This document shows, one piece after another, positions 1 to 10,091 of a stretch of 64,000 nucleotides of DNA. Source of the DNA: Odobenus rosmarus divergens (Eukaryota > Chordata > Mammalia > Carnivora > Odobenidae); assembly GCF_000321225.1 (NCBI RefSeq), contig NW_004452181.1, forward strand, positions 372,001 to 436,000, in the 5' to 3' direction. A model generated the notes under the pieces. The model searched no databases. It saw only the letters and a list, made by a program, of their open reading frames with translations, and was not told the origin of the DNA. The first letter of the stretch is position 1. Every line of letters starts with the position of its first letter. A program made the position numbers and the translations under genes.

Positions 1-109
1 CATGATCTCAGGGTCCTGGGATACAGTCCCTCTTTGGGCTCCCTGCTCAGTGGGGAATCTCTTCCCCCAACCCTCAAATGAATGACTAAAATCTTAAAAA
101 AAAAAAAAA
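1..109 (+). mobile_element. Can-SINE (SINEC), plus strand, cut by window start
   Basis: The sequence opens inside a tRNA-Lys-derived carnivore SINE. CATGATCTCAGGGTCCTGGG (around the B box), GGGCTCCCTGCTCAGTGGGG and AATCTT before a poly(A) run ending at 109 match the other plus-strand copies here. The head with the A box lies outside the window. The pyrimidine-rich middle is short compared with intact copies, so there is probably an internal deletion. Confidence 0.9.
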
Positions 110-110
110 G

Positions 111-1765
111 AAGTCTTGCCCTCAGGCATTTCTCTTAAGATGCTGCCTCCCCTCCTTCCTGTTCTCACCAAAGGTCTTGCAATAGGTGGTGGTTACCCTG
201 ACTTTCTCTGCTTCTTTGTTTCCCATTTGTTCTAGAACTCTCTAAGATCTGCTGTTGCCTCTCCCACTTTACTAAAATCACTCTTACTAAAGTCACTGGT
301 AGCTCCCTTGGCTGAAACCAGTAGCTATTTCTTTAGTCTTCATCTTATGCTATTAACCACTTCTTTGCGAGATTGTCTTTCTCTTTCAAGAAACACATTG
401 TGTCTCTTTTGTTTATTTTTAAAGATTTTATTTATTTATTTGAGAGAGAGCATGAGCAGGGAGGAGGAGGCGGAGGGAGAGGGAGAAGCAGACCTCCCTG
501 CCGAGCAGGAAGCCCGACCCCAGACCTGAATGGAAGGCAGATGCCCAACCAACTGAGCCACCCAGGCGCCCCCACATCCTGTCTCTTTGATCACCCTCTA
601 CTTCCCACTAGTCTCCTCAATTGTCCAGTCCTTAAATGTTGCGGCTACCCTGGTCATGTCATCTGTTTTTTCTTTTTTTATATGCTTTGCAGTCTCCTAG
701 GGCCACCACATTCTTGCACAGTTTAGTAATCCCATCATACACTGATGGTCCCATGAACACGTCCAGTCCCCTCTGCCTTATTGAGCTTCAGCTCCTTGTT
801 TACAACTTCTAGAGGTTTCTATCAGAAGACCCTCAGACTCAGGGATTTTTCTCTTCTCATGAGGAAAAAATCTCTCCCACCTGAAGTCCCTATTTTGATT
901 AGGGCTTCGTCAACTACCCGGTCATCTCAGCCAGGATGTGAATCATTCCTGACCATATCCTCTCCCTAGTCCTGCAGATGCCTTTGGTCACCAAGTCCTG
1001 CCGGCTCTACTGCATCTTTGCCTCCTCCCCACCAGATCCTCATTTTGTCCTACTTACACTATTATTACAGTCTTCCAACTGGTCTCCTTGCATTGGCCTT
1101 GCCTTCTCTGACCAACTTGCACTTCACTCAGCTCACAGAATGAACTTTCTGAAACATAAATCTGGTCATGCCAATTCCCTTCTTAAAAACCTTCAGTGGC
1201 TCCCCCCCCCGTCTCCAGGATAGGACCCAATTTCATTGGCTTGGTATTCCAGGAGGCTCATAACTCACCCTGTCTTCTCTGCTTCCCCTTCTAGGCCTAT
1301 CTTCTCTCACCTCCCCCTTCCCCCCCTGTCCTGGATCCCTAGCGCCAGCTGGTACCAGTCTCATCCTCACTCTCTGTGCTCCCATCAAGTTCTCCAGATG
1401 CCCAAGGTCTCTCTTGCTTAGGGCCTGTGTCACACTGCTCCTTGTCCTGGAAGCACCAGACCCTTTCTTTATCTGGCTAAAGTTTTCACATCTTCCCTTG
1501 AACACCACTGCTACAGGGAGGCCTTCCTTGCCTGACTCCACACACTAAGATAGGTAACCCATTGTGCACTCCCATGATACTCTGTGTTTTGCAGCCATCT
1601 GCATGTTTGTCACTATTTAATTACTGGTTGGTTCTTCCTCACTCCCCTAGCCCCAGGAGACTATAAACTCCTTGAGCATGTGACTGTGCCTTTCTTGTCC
1701 AGTTCTCCATCCCAAAGCCTGGCACCCTGTGTATACAATTGCCTGACTGGGTGACTGGAGGGCTT
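111..1765 (+). mobile_element. L2 LINE, long decayed ORF2-to-3'-end fragment
   Basis: An ancient CR1-clade L2 element reads in the plus direction and is interrupted by a SINE at 410-573. Recognisable stages in order: CACTCTTACTAAAGTCACTG near 280-300, CTTAAATGTTGCGG near 632, the decayed reverse-transcriptase active-site box at 738-749, CAAGTCCTGCCGGCTCTACT near 990, ACCTTCAGTGGCTCC near 1190, AGACTATAAACTCCTTGAGC near 1659 and CCTGGCACCCTGTGTATA near 1720. L2 was mobile in early mammals and is extinct. The copy is full of stops and indels and cannot encode a protein. Most L2 relics are only a few hundred bases, so about 1.5 kb of L2 is long. Boundaries are approximate; the 5' end may lie outside the window. 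Confidence 0.75.
410..573 (-). mobile_element. Can-SINE (SINEC), minus strand, inside L2
   Basis: Reads AAAGATTTTATTTATTTATT, a GA-rich middle, GAGCAGGAAGCCCGA and AACTGAGCCACCCAGGCGCC, the reverse complement of a Can-SINE. An imperfect 15-base target-site duplication flanks it: ACATTGTGTCTCTTT at 395-409 and ACATCCTGTCTCTTT at 574-588 (13 of 15 match). The segment around the B box (ATCATGACC) is missing, so it is internally deleted. The insertion splits the L2, so it is younger. Confidence 0.93.
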
Positions 1766-3079
1766 CGGATATGTCAGTCTGAGTAGGATCTTGATCCTGT
1801 AAGTGGGCAATAGGGACAGAAGATTGTCCCCACTAGGACGGTGATTGGTGAGGTTTTGAGTTTCAGGAAGATTAGCTGGGGAGCTGCATGAAGGATGGAG
1901 TGGAGGCAGGTGGTATCAGGGACCAGGGGGGCTGGCAACAGTATACCTATGAGGGGCAGTTCTAAAATGAGTGACTTTCCCTCTCCCATCCCATACGCTT
2001 CTGATGGAGAGTCCAAGAGATGGAGTCAATTCGTGCATAATTGAAAATGAACAGAATCCAGGAATGGGCTTATAATAAGCTCAGCACACAACTGTGAAAT
2101 GACCTTACCTTATTGTGGGAAGGTTTTCTCCCACTTTCTGCTCTTTCTAAATATGTTCTTATTTCATTCCTTGGTCCCCATCTCCTCCTCTTCCAAGGGT
2201 GGAATCCAGAAGAGGATGTTCTCTGTTTAGAATAACGTTCCTACCCGATAGGCTGCTGATTTGTTAATATTATTGTTATCCTCTACACTACATATGCAAC
2301 TTTCAGATATCACATCTGGAGGCTTCTACCCCAGAGAAGAATAAAATTGCAGCTGAAAGTGTCCAAAAAGTGGCTGGGTTTCTGAGTTTCAGACCAGCTA
2401 AATTGGCAGCTTTTTCCAGCTCTAATTTCTGTGATAGGAACAAGGAGCCCCCTCTCATGGCTCTCTCTCCCCTGGCCCAGGCTCTCTAGCCCAGTGGTAA
2501 GTTAGGAAGCGGCTTTCTGCTCTTTGTTATACTGGGTTCTGCCCCATCTCTCTAAAGCAATCTTATAAATCATTGATGAGAATATTTCTATTTTTGTCTT
2601 AAATATCCTAGCCAAGAAAGCCTATGAATACTTTCCAAATCAAGTGCTGGCATTGCATGATGCTTCCTCATTGATGGCAGCCCCATTTCATTGTTTTTTC
2701 ACTTCTTGGCTCTTCATCCATGTCAGCAATGCCAAGTTTCAGCTTGGGGGTGGGGCCTGACCCTGGTGCAGCACCCTCTGTGGCCTCCCTTTTTTGGGCG
2801 GAAGCTCCCTTTTTTCCCTTCTTCTCCATGACCCACCCCCCCAGCCTCCATCTTAAAACTTTAAACCTTGAAATGCTATAAATTATGACTGGTATTTATT
2901 CTCAGTAAGGTTTCCTCCTTATGTCCATCCTGCCTCTGGAACCACCACCCTTCCATCCTGATTGTCATTTATTCTCTGCCTAGGAATTCAATTCACTTAA
3001 ATATCAACCTACATTTGAAGGCGTGAAGTTCTAGTATAAAAAAGGATCCTCTCCTGTAGTGCCTTCCAAACTCCACTAG
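1766..3079. other. Unassigned, mostly unique DNA
   Basis: No gene, RNA or recognisable transposon. Between about 2230 and 2640 the sequence is moderately AT-rich, with no low complexity and no interspersed repeat that I recognise. The 2740-2860 part is rich in C and T with several homopolymer runs. Splice-like motifs occur at background level. Confidence 0.5.
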
Positions 3080-3190
3080 TTTATAAGAACCATGTTTCCC
3101 TCATTCACCACTGTATTCTGAGCCTGATACATGGTAAGCACTCAACAAATATTTGTTGAATAATGAATAGAGGAATTAATGAATAAATGA
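3080..3190 (+). mobile_element. L2 LINE 3' end
   Basis: TTTATAAGAACCATGTTTCC, then GCCTGATACATGGTAAGCAC and CTCAACAAATATTTGTTGAA, running into a TGAATAAATGAA-like tail. This is the characteristic L2 3' terminus, which ends in short tandem repeats rather than poly(A). Confidence 0.75.
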
Positions 3191-3379
3191 AAGACCTAAA
3201 GGATTAGATTCCTTATACACAGGAGCTCCTCCATCCCTTAAAACCATCTGGACCTGACACTTTAAGATGGTTAATACAGGGTTTATTGAAGCTCATTAGT
3301 AGTCTCTACTGATCAAGTAATATGGTTCAAATGCATCTTTCATGATTGCCCTCAATTTGTTCAGATTTTTCTTTTACTT

Positions 3380-3600
3380 TGATTTTTCCTTAGCATTCAT
3401 GTCAATAATTTATATCACCTGTCCCTTACCTATGCATTGCTTAGTTTGCTTCCTTCATCTGAGTAAGTCTTGTATTCCTGACCAGAGCAGAAACACCTGG
3501 AGGGAGGAACTATGTCCATTTACTTCATAGCCCAACTGCAAGACTTGATACAGTGGGTGTTTAATAAATGGTTTCCAACTGGCTGATGGAATGGATGGGT
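3380..3600 (+). mobile_element. L2-type LINE 3' end, diverged
   Basis: ACCTGGAGGGAGGAACTATG near 3496 and GATACAGTGGGTGTTTAATA near 3547 follow the order of an L2 3' end (a gain/loss-of-purine box, then the ...TGCTCAATAAATG... tail). It is more diverged than the copy at 3080-3190 and the 5' boundary is uncertain. Confidence 0.5.
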
Positions 3601-4004
3601 CCCAAGCCTGACATCCACTTTTATTTTTAATGTTAGGGGTTAGAGGGTCAACCCAAGCGGGAATGCATACTATATTTTCGATACTCTATCATGACTTGCA
3701 TAACATCTCTGTCTGATAGCACAAAGTATTATGGATTCACAAGTTTTGTTTAATTGTGTGAGTACATAATAGGAAAAATATGAGGTAAATCAAAATTATC
3801 CAGTAAATCGCTGGGTGATTTCCATTATGTCTTTGCAATACTTAGATCCTTTAGAGAAGCCATCCCTTGATATTTTGATGATTGTTTCAATAACATACAT
3901 TCTTTGTGTGACTTCCATGCCAATGGGAAATGATGATCCAGGAACCATGGAACTATCCATTAGTCCAATACAGATTAGATTGAAGCTCACCATAATCAAC
4001 AATG
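3601..4004. other. Unassigned DNA
   Basis: No recognised repeat or gene. An open frame of about 95 codons runs plus from 3815, but its product resembles no family I know and its end runs into L2-derived DNA, so it is not called. Confidence 0.4.
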
Positions 4005-4700
4005 GGGCTTCTTGCCATCAGTGCCATATTTCCTGCCCCCAAGGAGCTTATGGGGCCGAGGGAGGCAGATATATGCCTGTAGCTCAAAACCAAATGTTGT
4101 AAATATTTGAGCACATAGAGAAGGATGAGTTTACTTCTCATCAGAAGAATGATGAACACCTCACGCTGAAGTCAGCATTTACACCAAGATTTGAAAGAGG
4201 AATCTATTCTTACAAGCCAGGACTGTGCTTAATTTCTAGTAGGTACTCCACAAATGTGTGTTGGCAGCCTGAGAGAAGACAGTGGTGTTCTAGGAGGATG
4301 GAAAGAGTGAGAAACAGTAGAACAAGGAGAGCAAGGCTCATTTGGGGATGCAGTGAGTCATGTTCTGGGCCCGAAGCTGAAGCCTAGGGAGTCTGAACCA
4401 GTAACTGGGCTGGCTCTGGTTGGTTGGTTGGAGGCTGAGTATGGAAGTCCTTGGGTTGAGCTGGGGATTTTAGACTTTAGTCAGAAGGCAGTGGGAGTTC
4501 CTGAATGTGTTGGAGCAGGTCTGGGTTGGGCTTCAGTGAGGTTAGGCTGCATTGGTGAGAGGGCTGTGTTGGAGTGGAAGAGGCTGGGAGCAGGGGAATC
4601 CTTATGAGGCGATTGCAGATGACTGGGTGGGGATAAGCAGTGTCATGAACCCAACAATGGCTGTGGCAAAGGGGCTTTGTGAAGACAGAATCTGCAGGAC
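4005..4700 (-). mobile_element. L2 LINE, antisense fragment
   Basis: AAGGAGCTTATGGGG near 4039, GATTTTAGACTTTAGTCAG near 4467, GGCAGTGGGAGTTCCTGAA near 4487 and GAGGCGATTGCAGATGACTG near 4606 follow the reverse complement of L2, where the sense strand carries the GGATTACTGCAATAG... and CAGTGGCTCCC... stages. It is heavily diverged. A GGTTGGTTGGTTGG run sits at 4418-4431. Confidence 0.55.
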
Positions 4701-5032
4701 TGGGAGCTGCCTACATGGGCAGCTCATCCTTGCAGCCTTTCCTCTACTCTTCCTCTCCTGTTACCCTTCCTCCTGTCGCTTAGCATCACCTCCTTCAGGA
4801 GTCTGACACCTGTACCTCTTGCCCCACAGAGAGGTTCTCGCTTAAGGGGAGAGTTGACTTTAGGCATGTGTGTGTGGATGTTAAATTATTAAGACTCCTT
4901 TTGATTTATAATTAGTTATTTAATGCCTTCCTATGGTCCAAAAGGATTTGAGGAAGATAGAGTGGATATACATAAATAAGTTTTCCAACCAAATGGGACC
5001 TGCTGATTCAGCCTGTTTCTTGTCTGACAACA
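4701..5032. other. Unassigned DNA
   Basis: A pyrimidine-rich patch at 4735-4790 is followed by AT-rich sequence from about 4880 to 4980. No repeat, gene or RNA recognised. Confidence 0.4.
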
Positions 5033-5255
5033 TAGTTGAGAGTAAGAGCTTTGGGGTAGGTAGATTGAATCCCTGACTCTTCCAGTGGCCAGCTGCGTGA
5101 CTGTCAGTGAGTTGCTTGTCTGCTCCGAGTCTCAATGTCTTTATCTGCAGCCAGGATGAGCATAACCTACCTCCCAGTTTTGTCGTATGGATTAAGTGAG
5201 ATCAGATGTGTCCAATGTTTAGTGTAGCACTGGACCACAGACAGCCCTCAAATGG
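5033..5255 (+). mobile_element. MIR SINE
   Basis: GTAAGAGCTTTGGGGTAGGT, CAGCTGCGTGACTGTCAGTGAG, GAGTCTCAATGTCTTTATCTG, CTACCTCCCAGTTTTGTCGT and GTTTAGTGTAGCACTGGACC follow the MIR order: tRNA-like head, core GTGTGACCTTGGGCAAGTT, CTCAGTTTCCTCATCTGT, then the L2-like tail. An ancient, non-functional copy. Confidence 0.8.
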
Positions 5256-5511
5256 ACAGTCAATATCAAAAGACTCTACCTCATTGTAACTATTATTACT
5301 CTTTTGGGCATCACTGGTCAGGTTGGGAGGGTGTCTCCACGTGAGTATTCTACCTTTCCTAAGCCCTTGCCAGTTTATCTTCTATCTGACCACCTACCTC
5401 ACTGATAAGATAAAGAAACACAAATGTTCCCCCAAGGCATGACTTTCTGTCTGATTCCTGATATTCTCCTGCATCAAATCCTGCCTTTTTTGACAAACTG
5501 GCATAGGAGAA

Positions 5512-5530
5512 ATATCAGCAGGTGGCAAAG
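5512..5530 (+). promoter_or_regulatory. CTCF-like core motif, weak
   Basis: TCAGCAGGTGGCAAAGG lies close to the CTCF core CCASYAGRKGGCAS, with one mismatch at the first base. A single short motif match is expected by chance every few tens of kilobases, so this is only a candidate. It lies outside the recognised transposons. Confidence 0.2.
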
Positions 5531-5539
5531 GTGCTAGCA

Positions 5540-5770
5540 GTTCCATTTAGGATTCATTCATTAGGTATACCCTGTAAAGACCTGGAATAAAAAATAAGAC
5601 TTGAATTCTGTTCTCAGACACTTTGCATGGCGGGAGGGAGGCACAGACATCTATACAGAACATCACAGATCAGTGAAGCTGGTGATAAAGAGGGCTGGAT
5701 GCAGTGCTGTGAGAACAACCCAGGCTATGTTTGAGCTGAGTCAAGATTCAGGAGTCCATTTGGCAGACGA
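5540..5770 (-). mobile_element. L2-like antisense fragment, weak
   Basis: ATTCATTCATTAGGTATACC, GACTTGAATTCTGTTCTCAG and GTGATAAAGAGGGCTGGATG resemble the reverse complement of an L2 3' end (ATTCATTCAACAAATATT..., ...AGTGATAAGTGCTATG). Heavily diverged. Confidence 0.4.
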
Positions 5771-5875
5771 AGTAGGGAGGTATTCTGGCCAGAAGGAGGA
5801 TTGGTGATCTGGGGAGTGTGGTATGTTGGGGAAACCCCAAGTAGCTCAGTAAAACCAGACTGTAGAGTTTCTCAT

Positions 5876-6717
5876 CAAGAAGACATGAGATAACAAGTAT
5901 TGGTGAGGATGTGGAAAAAAGTGAACCCTGTACACTGTTGGTTGGGAATGTAGATTGATTTAGCCACTATGGAAAACAATATGGAAGTTCCTCAAAAGAT
6001 TAGAAATAGAACTACCATATGATCCAGCAGTTCCACTTCTAGGTATATACCCAAAGGAAATAAAAACAGGATTTTGAAGAGATATCTGCTCTCCCATGTT
6101 TATTGCAGCATTATTCACAATAGCCAAGATATGGAAATAACCTAAGTGCCCATCAACAGATGAGTGGATAAAGTGTGGTATACAATATACAATGGATTAT
6201 TATTCAGCCATGAAAAGAAGGAAATCCTGCCATTTTTGACAATGTGGATAGACTTTGAGGACATTATGCTAAGTAAGAAAAGTCAGAGAGACAGATACTA
6301 TAGGGTATCACTTACATGTAGAATCTAAAAAAACCAGAATGGTAAAAAACAGAGAGTAAGGTTGTGGTTGCTGGGGAGCAGGGAATGGGAGAATAGGAGA
6401 GATGTTTCAGGGTATAAATTGCAACTAGCAGATAAATAAGTCTTGGAGATTTAATGCACAGTATGGTGAGGATAAACAACAACATTGTATTATAATAATC
6501 AAACTTGCTAAGAGACTAGATACTAATTATTCCTACCACAGAAAAGAAATAATTATGTGATAGAGGTGCTAACTATTGCTCAATGGCAATCATATTATAG
6601 TATATAAGTGTATCAAATCAAGGTGTTGTACCTCTTGAATTTATACAATGTTATATGTCAAATACATTCCAATAAAAAATAGAAGAAACTATACTAATCC
6701 TAAAAAAAAAGAAAGAT
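5876..6717 (+). mobile_element. L1 LINE 3' fragment with target-site duplication
   Basis: A 5'-truncated L1: end of ORF2 and 3' UTR. AACAAGTATTGGTGAGGATG, GCCACTATGGAAAACAATAT, CTACCATATGATCCAGCAGT, TAGCCAAGATATGGAAATAA and AATGGATTATTATTCAGCCA are classic L1 ORF2 3' stages, and the element ends in an A-rich tail near 6700-6716. Flanks TGTAGAGTTTCTCAT (5861-5875) and TGTGGAGTTTCTAAT (6718-6732) are a 15-base target-site duplication with two mismatches. It is paralogous to the inner L1 at 54297-55286. Confidence 0.9.
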
Positions 6718-6743
6718 TGTGGAGTTTCTAATGGGGCATTTGC

Positions 6744-6800
6744 GTGTTGTAAAGGTGAAGTGTAAAGGTAAAGGTAAAGTGTAAAAGTAAAGGTGTAATA
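6744..6800. repeat. Degenerate hexamer tandem repeat
   Basis: Repeated AAAGTG/TAAAGG units (GGTGAAGTGTAAAGG TAAAGG TAAAGTGTAAAAG TAAAGGTG) lie just downstream of the L1 target-site duplication. A short, impure microsatellite. Confidence 0.7.
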
Positions 6801-7735
6801 ATGGAAAAACGGAAAAAAGGCACCAGGGCAGGTCAACTGGGAAAGCTTTTAATGTGTTATCTAGGTGCTCCTCAAATCACTGCCAAAGCATTACCACTTT
6901 CTCCTACAATGAGTCCTTAATATCAAGCTATGTATTATATTTCCTGTTATGAAACTAAAATGAAAAATGAACTTCTTTTATTTTACCAGATTTACATTCA
7001 ATTTTCTTTTATCCCTTTTTTACTCTGGAGAGGGGTATTAGTGTCAAACAGTTTCTGGCGTCATCAGCCCAGGGCATCACCTACAGCCCCATCTCCTCTC
7101 GTTGGCAGAACTTTAACAGATGGGCTGTAAACAGCTGTCCCGAGTGAACCTGGGCAGCCTGTCCCCACAGCTACCTGAGGGGCTCGGTGGGTCCAGGTCC
7201 TCCTAATAGGTGCTCCCAGCACTACTGCGGGGTGATGGTGGGAGGTGGCCCCAGCAAGGCCATCTGAGAAGTGCTCGCAGAGTGTATGAGGAGAGGCATG
7301 TGCTGACATTCACACCCCGCTGGCTTCTAGAACTGCCCTAGTGACTGTGGGACAGGATGGCCCTGTCCTGGGACCATTTGCAAGTGCCTTGGGTCCAACA
7401 CTAGGTCTTGGTACCATCTGGGTCTAGGGGTAGTTCTTTGTTTTGTTTTTTGATTCTTCATCTTGCATATATTCCTTTCCATTTCTGCTAAATGCCAAAG
7501 GACTAACGTGGGAATCTCAGATGTTATTTCCCCTGCCAAGTGAATGAACAGTTCAGCTTTTCCCTCATGGTGTCCAAGAGCCACGGGATGTGAACTGCTG
7601 ACCCTCTAGTATCATTTCTCTCTCTCTCCCAAATTCAAACCCTTTTCTTTTTTCCGGTCAGGCAGTGTCTGATGTCTCATTTCCAATTGCACTCCTTCAA
7701 GCCTGTGGCTCTTGCATCTGCCTGTGATGGCCCCC
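6801..7735. other. Unassigned, mostly unique DNA
   Basis: AT-rich to about 7020, then more GC-rich from 7040 to 7330. Overlapping short frames on both strands lack gene-like features. No interspersed repeat recognised. Confidence 0.4.
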
Positions 7736-7792
7736 TGCACCTCATCATGCACCCCATCATGCACCCCCTGCACCTCATCATGCACACCTCAT
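7736..7792. repeat. 12-bp minisatellite
   Basis: About four to five tandem variants of TGCACCTCATCA or TGCACCCCATCA, with one spacer CCC. On the plus strand this forces short Cys/His/Pro/Ser-rich frames that are an artefact of the repeat. Confidence 0.85.
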
Positions 7793-8400
7793 CTGCTTAT
7801 TCTTTGGACCCAGGCTCAGACTCAAACCTCTGTGAATGCCCTCCTGGCTTTTTGTGCCTTCGCATCTTTTCAGAGATCTGAACTGGGCTCCCCAAGAACA
7901 TTTAAGGGTCTGAGAACTCAGACGGGAACCTCACTATTAATTCATGCCCAGGAACATACTGAGTTCCCAAACTGCTCTATCAGCTTTCAAATGGTGGGAG
8001 CTTTGTATTTCTTGTCTTCTTAGAGACAGCTGCATGGGACTGGCCGTAGGAATGGTAGTCAGCTAGGATGGCTTAACAGTGGGCTGATTTTTTTTCTTCT
8101 GTTTCGTTAATTTTTTTTGTCCCATTCAAAATAAGCATTTGGATGCAGAGAATCAAATATGAAATCCCAGCCTTTGAGCTCAAGGGGAGCTGGACAGGCA
8201 TTTGCTACATCCTGACCTCCAGGCAGGGGTGTGTTCAACCCTCTAGGCAGATCCCCAACCTTCCCTTCCTGGCAGCCTTCTTCGGCTGCCCTGACTCTGA
8301 AATTGTATTTGGCAGAACTCAAGAGGTTTTTCTGTATGTCTGACCAAAACCTCTATCCCGGAGGGCCCAGTGTGCAGTCAGCTCTGTGCTAGGTTCTGAC
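7793..8400. other. Unassigned DNA
   Basis: No repeat family or gene recognised. T-runs at 8089-8097 and 8112-8120 look like background. Confidence 0.4.
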
Positions 8401-8401
8401 T

Positions 8402-8424
8402 GGGGGTGGGGAGCGGGGAAGGGG
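8402..8424 (+). other. G-quadruplex candidate
   Basis: Four G-runs of 5, 4, 4 and 4 guanines (8402-8406, 8408-8411, 8415-8418, 8421-8424) with loops of 1, 3 and 2 bases match the canonical intramolecular G4 pattern with very short loops. Function unknown; no promoter or gene start is visible nearby. Confidence 0.6.
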
Positions 8425-8559
8425 AAGATGGGAGAAACAGAAGACTTGGACCCTGCCTTTGGAATCTTTGGATGTATCATCCAACCCCAGAACAGTGCTG
8501 GGGGGTAAGTTTGGACAGGCAGGGAGGCCGGGAGTGCCATTCCAGATGTGGGAGAGGAG

Positions 8560-8700
8560 GCTGTTTCCTTTTGCCTCTAGCACAAATCCTTTGTGATCTC
8601 TTCTCTCTGGACCTCTGTTTTCTCCTGTCAAACGGACATAACCAACTGCTCACTGGCACACAGGATTGCAGGTCGGTGACTTGAGGCAATGTGAGGGGAG
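8560..8700 (+). mobile_element. MIR SINE
   Basis: TTTGTGATCTCTTCTCTCTG, GACCTCTGTTTTCTCCTGTC and AAACGGACATAACCAAC match the MIR core and central part (CTCTGAGCCTCTGTTTCCTC-ATCTGTAAAATGGGGATAA). Diverged. Confidence 0.6.
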
Positions 8701-8850
8701 ACGTGCTTCTGGATATAAGGGCTGCATCCTTATAAGGGGTAGGCCCCCTGCTCACCCTATGAGTGAGTCAGTGCTCCTTCATCAAATTTAAACTTATCAC
8801 CAGCTTTACTATTCCAGTTTTCATCGATTGTGTGATGAGTGGGTTGTATT

Positions 8851-9073
8851 CTTTTTTTTATTTTAAATTTTTTAAAGATTTTATTCGTTTATTTCACAAA
8901 GAGAAACAGAGAGAGAGAGCACAAGCACAAGCAGGGGAAGCAGCAGGCAGAGGGAGAGGGAGAAGCAGGCTCCCCACTGAGCAGGGAGCCTGATGCCCGG
9001 CTCCATCCCAGGACCCCGGGATCATGACCCGAGCGGAAGGCCGACGCTTAACCGACTAAGCCACCCAGGCGCC
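8851..9073 (-). mobile_element. Can-SINE (SINEC), minus strand
   Basis: AAAGATTTTATTCGTTTATT, GAGAAGCAGGCTCCCCACTG, ATCATGACCCGAGCGGAAGG and CTAAGCCACCCAGGCGCC form a nearly full-length reverse-complement SINE with A and B boxes. The middle holds an AGCACAAGCACAAGCAGG local duplication. The exact target-site duplication is unclear because the tail lies in T-rich DNA. Confidence 0.95.
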
Positions 9074-9180
9074 ACTGTTTTTAAGGCTTCTGAAAAAAAA
9101 AATCATGGGGTAGTTGTATGGTTAGGGTATATTGTTATAAGGTGGAACTGTACCAGTTCATCCTAGCAGGACCCCCTTCC
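9074..9180. other. Unassigned DNA
   Basis: Nothing recognisable between the SINE and the GTGC tract apart from a short A-run at 9094-9102. Confidence 0.4.
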
Positions 9181-9182
9181 CA

Positions 9183-9262
9183 GAGCGCATGCGTGTGTGC
9201 GTGCCCGTGCGCCCGTGCTTGAGTACGTGTGCGTGCGTACGTGCGTGCGTGCGCGTGTGTGC
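9183..9262. repeat. Alternating purine-pyrimidine GTGC/GTGT tract
   Basis: GCGTGC, GTGTGCGTGC and TACGTGCGTG units form a long, mostly alternating purine-pyrimidine stretch with about 15 CpG steps in about 80 bases. Such tracts can adopt left-handed Z-DNA and mutate quickly. Open frames across it, including an antisense His/Ala/Arg-rich one, are artefacts. Confidence 0.85.
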
Positions 9263-9692
9263 CGGGGAAGTCACCTTGCAAGGTCTTCTGGCGAAGAGGA
9301 ATCTGGGAATGGTTGAGAAACATCAATTACGAGGTTGGTGGCTGTTGATCCATCACTTTTAAAACCAGCTATGAATAAGGCAAAACTTGGAGGTGCCCCA
9401 GAGGACCTGGAAGTCTAAACCGGGGGAAGGTGTGATTTGGGAAGTCCGTGTTTGTTCTTAAGCATCGCATTATGCATAGGTAGAGCTGCTTTCCCCAGCT
9501 GCAGAAAGAAGGCTGTTCTCCCGCCTGGAGGGCAGGAAGTGGACCCTGCAAAAGGGCTTGCGTTTGAAATCCAGTCCGTTTGGAATCAGATCAAGGATGC
9601 CTTTGGATAATGGAATTTGAAGCGCAGGCCTGCTCTTTCCTGTTTTACTGGGATTCTTAAGATCAGAGTATGAACTTTGGAAACTCGACTGT
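9263..9692. other. Unassigned DNA
   Basis: No interspersed repeat, RNA or gene recognised. Confidence 0.4.
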
Positions 9693-9696
9693 TTTT

Positions 9697-9730
9697 GCTT
9701 GCTTGCTTGCTTGCTTAATTAATTAATTAA
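9697..9730. repeat. Compound microsatellite (GCTT)5 then (AATT)n
   Basis: Five GCTT units at 9697-9716 pass directly into AATTAATTAATTAA at 9717-9730. The AATT part is palindromic and AT-rich. Confidence 0.9.
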
Positions 9731-10091
9731 GTGCTCTGGCCTGCAGACAGACTTATAATTTTAATTAGTTGCTTATGATTTAGAAAGAGACTTCAGAAGG
9801 TCTGGGCACACTGGGCCCTTATTCCTAGGGCTGAGCAGACAGGTCATCGTGCACTCTGCAGGTACACCCCACTGCCCACCTGCCTGGGCTTCTACGCCCT
9901 TGAGTTTGCAGGCCTGAGGTGGTCAGCATTGGCGGGTCTCTGTGGTACTCGTATTTTGACGGGATACAGGTAGTGTGTGTACCTCAAAACTATTGTCTTA
10001 GTTAATCATAACCAGCTTTCTGAACCTGAAGTTTCCACTTTCCACCCTTTGTGAGCTCTTGCAGTTTCTCCACTGCGTTTCCAAGTATGGG
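9731..10091. other. Unassigned DNA
   Basis: TTATAATTTTAATTAGTTGC at about 9751 has homeodomain-like TAAT cores. Nothing else recognised. Confidence 0.35.

Noticed and set aside
373..726. 117-codon plus frame with Gly/Arg-rich middle
   Set aside because: The middle is the antisense Can-SINE at 410-573 and the rest is L2.
3815..4102. 95-codon plus frame reading MISIMSLQYLDPLEKPS...
   Set aside because: Looks protein-like at first, but the far end is L2-derived and an antisense frame overlaps it; no family recognised.
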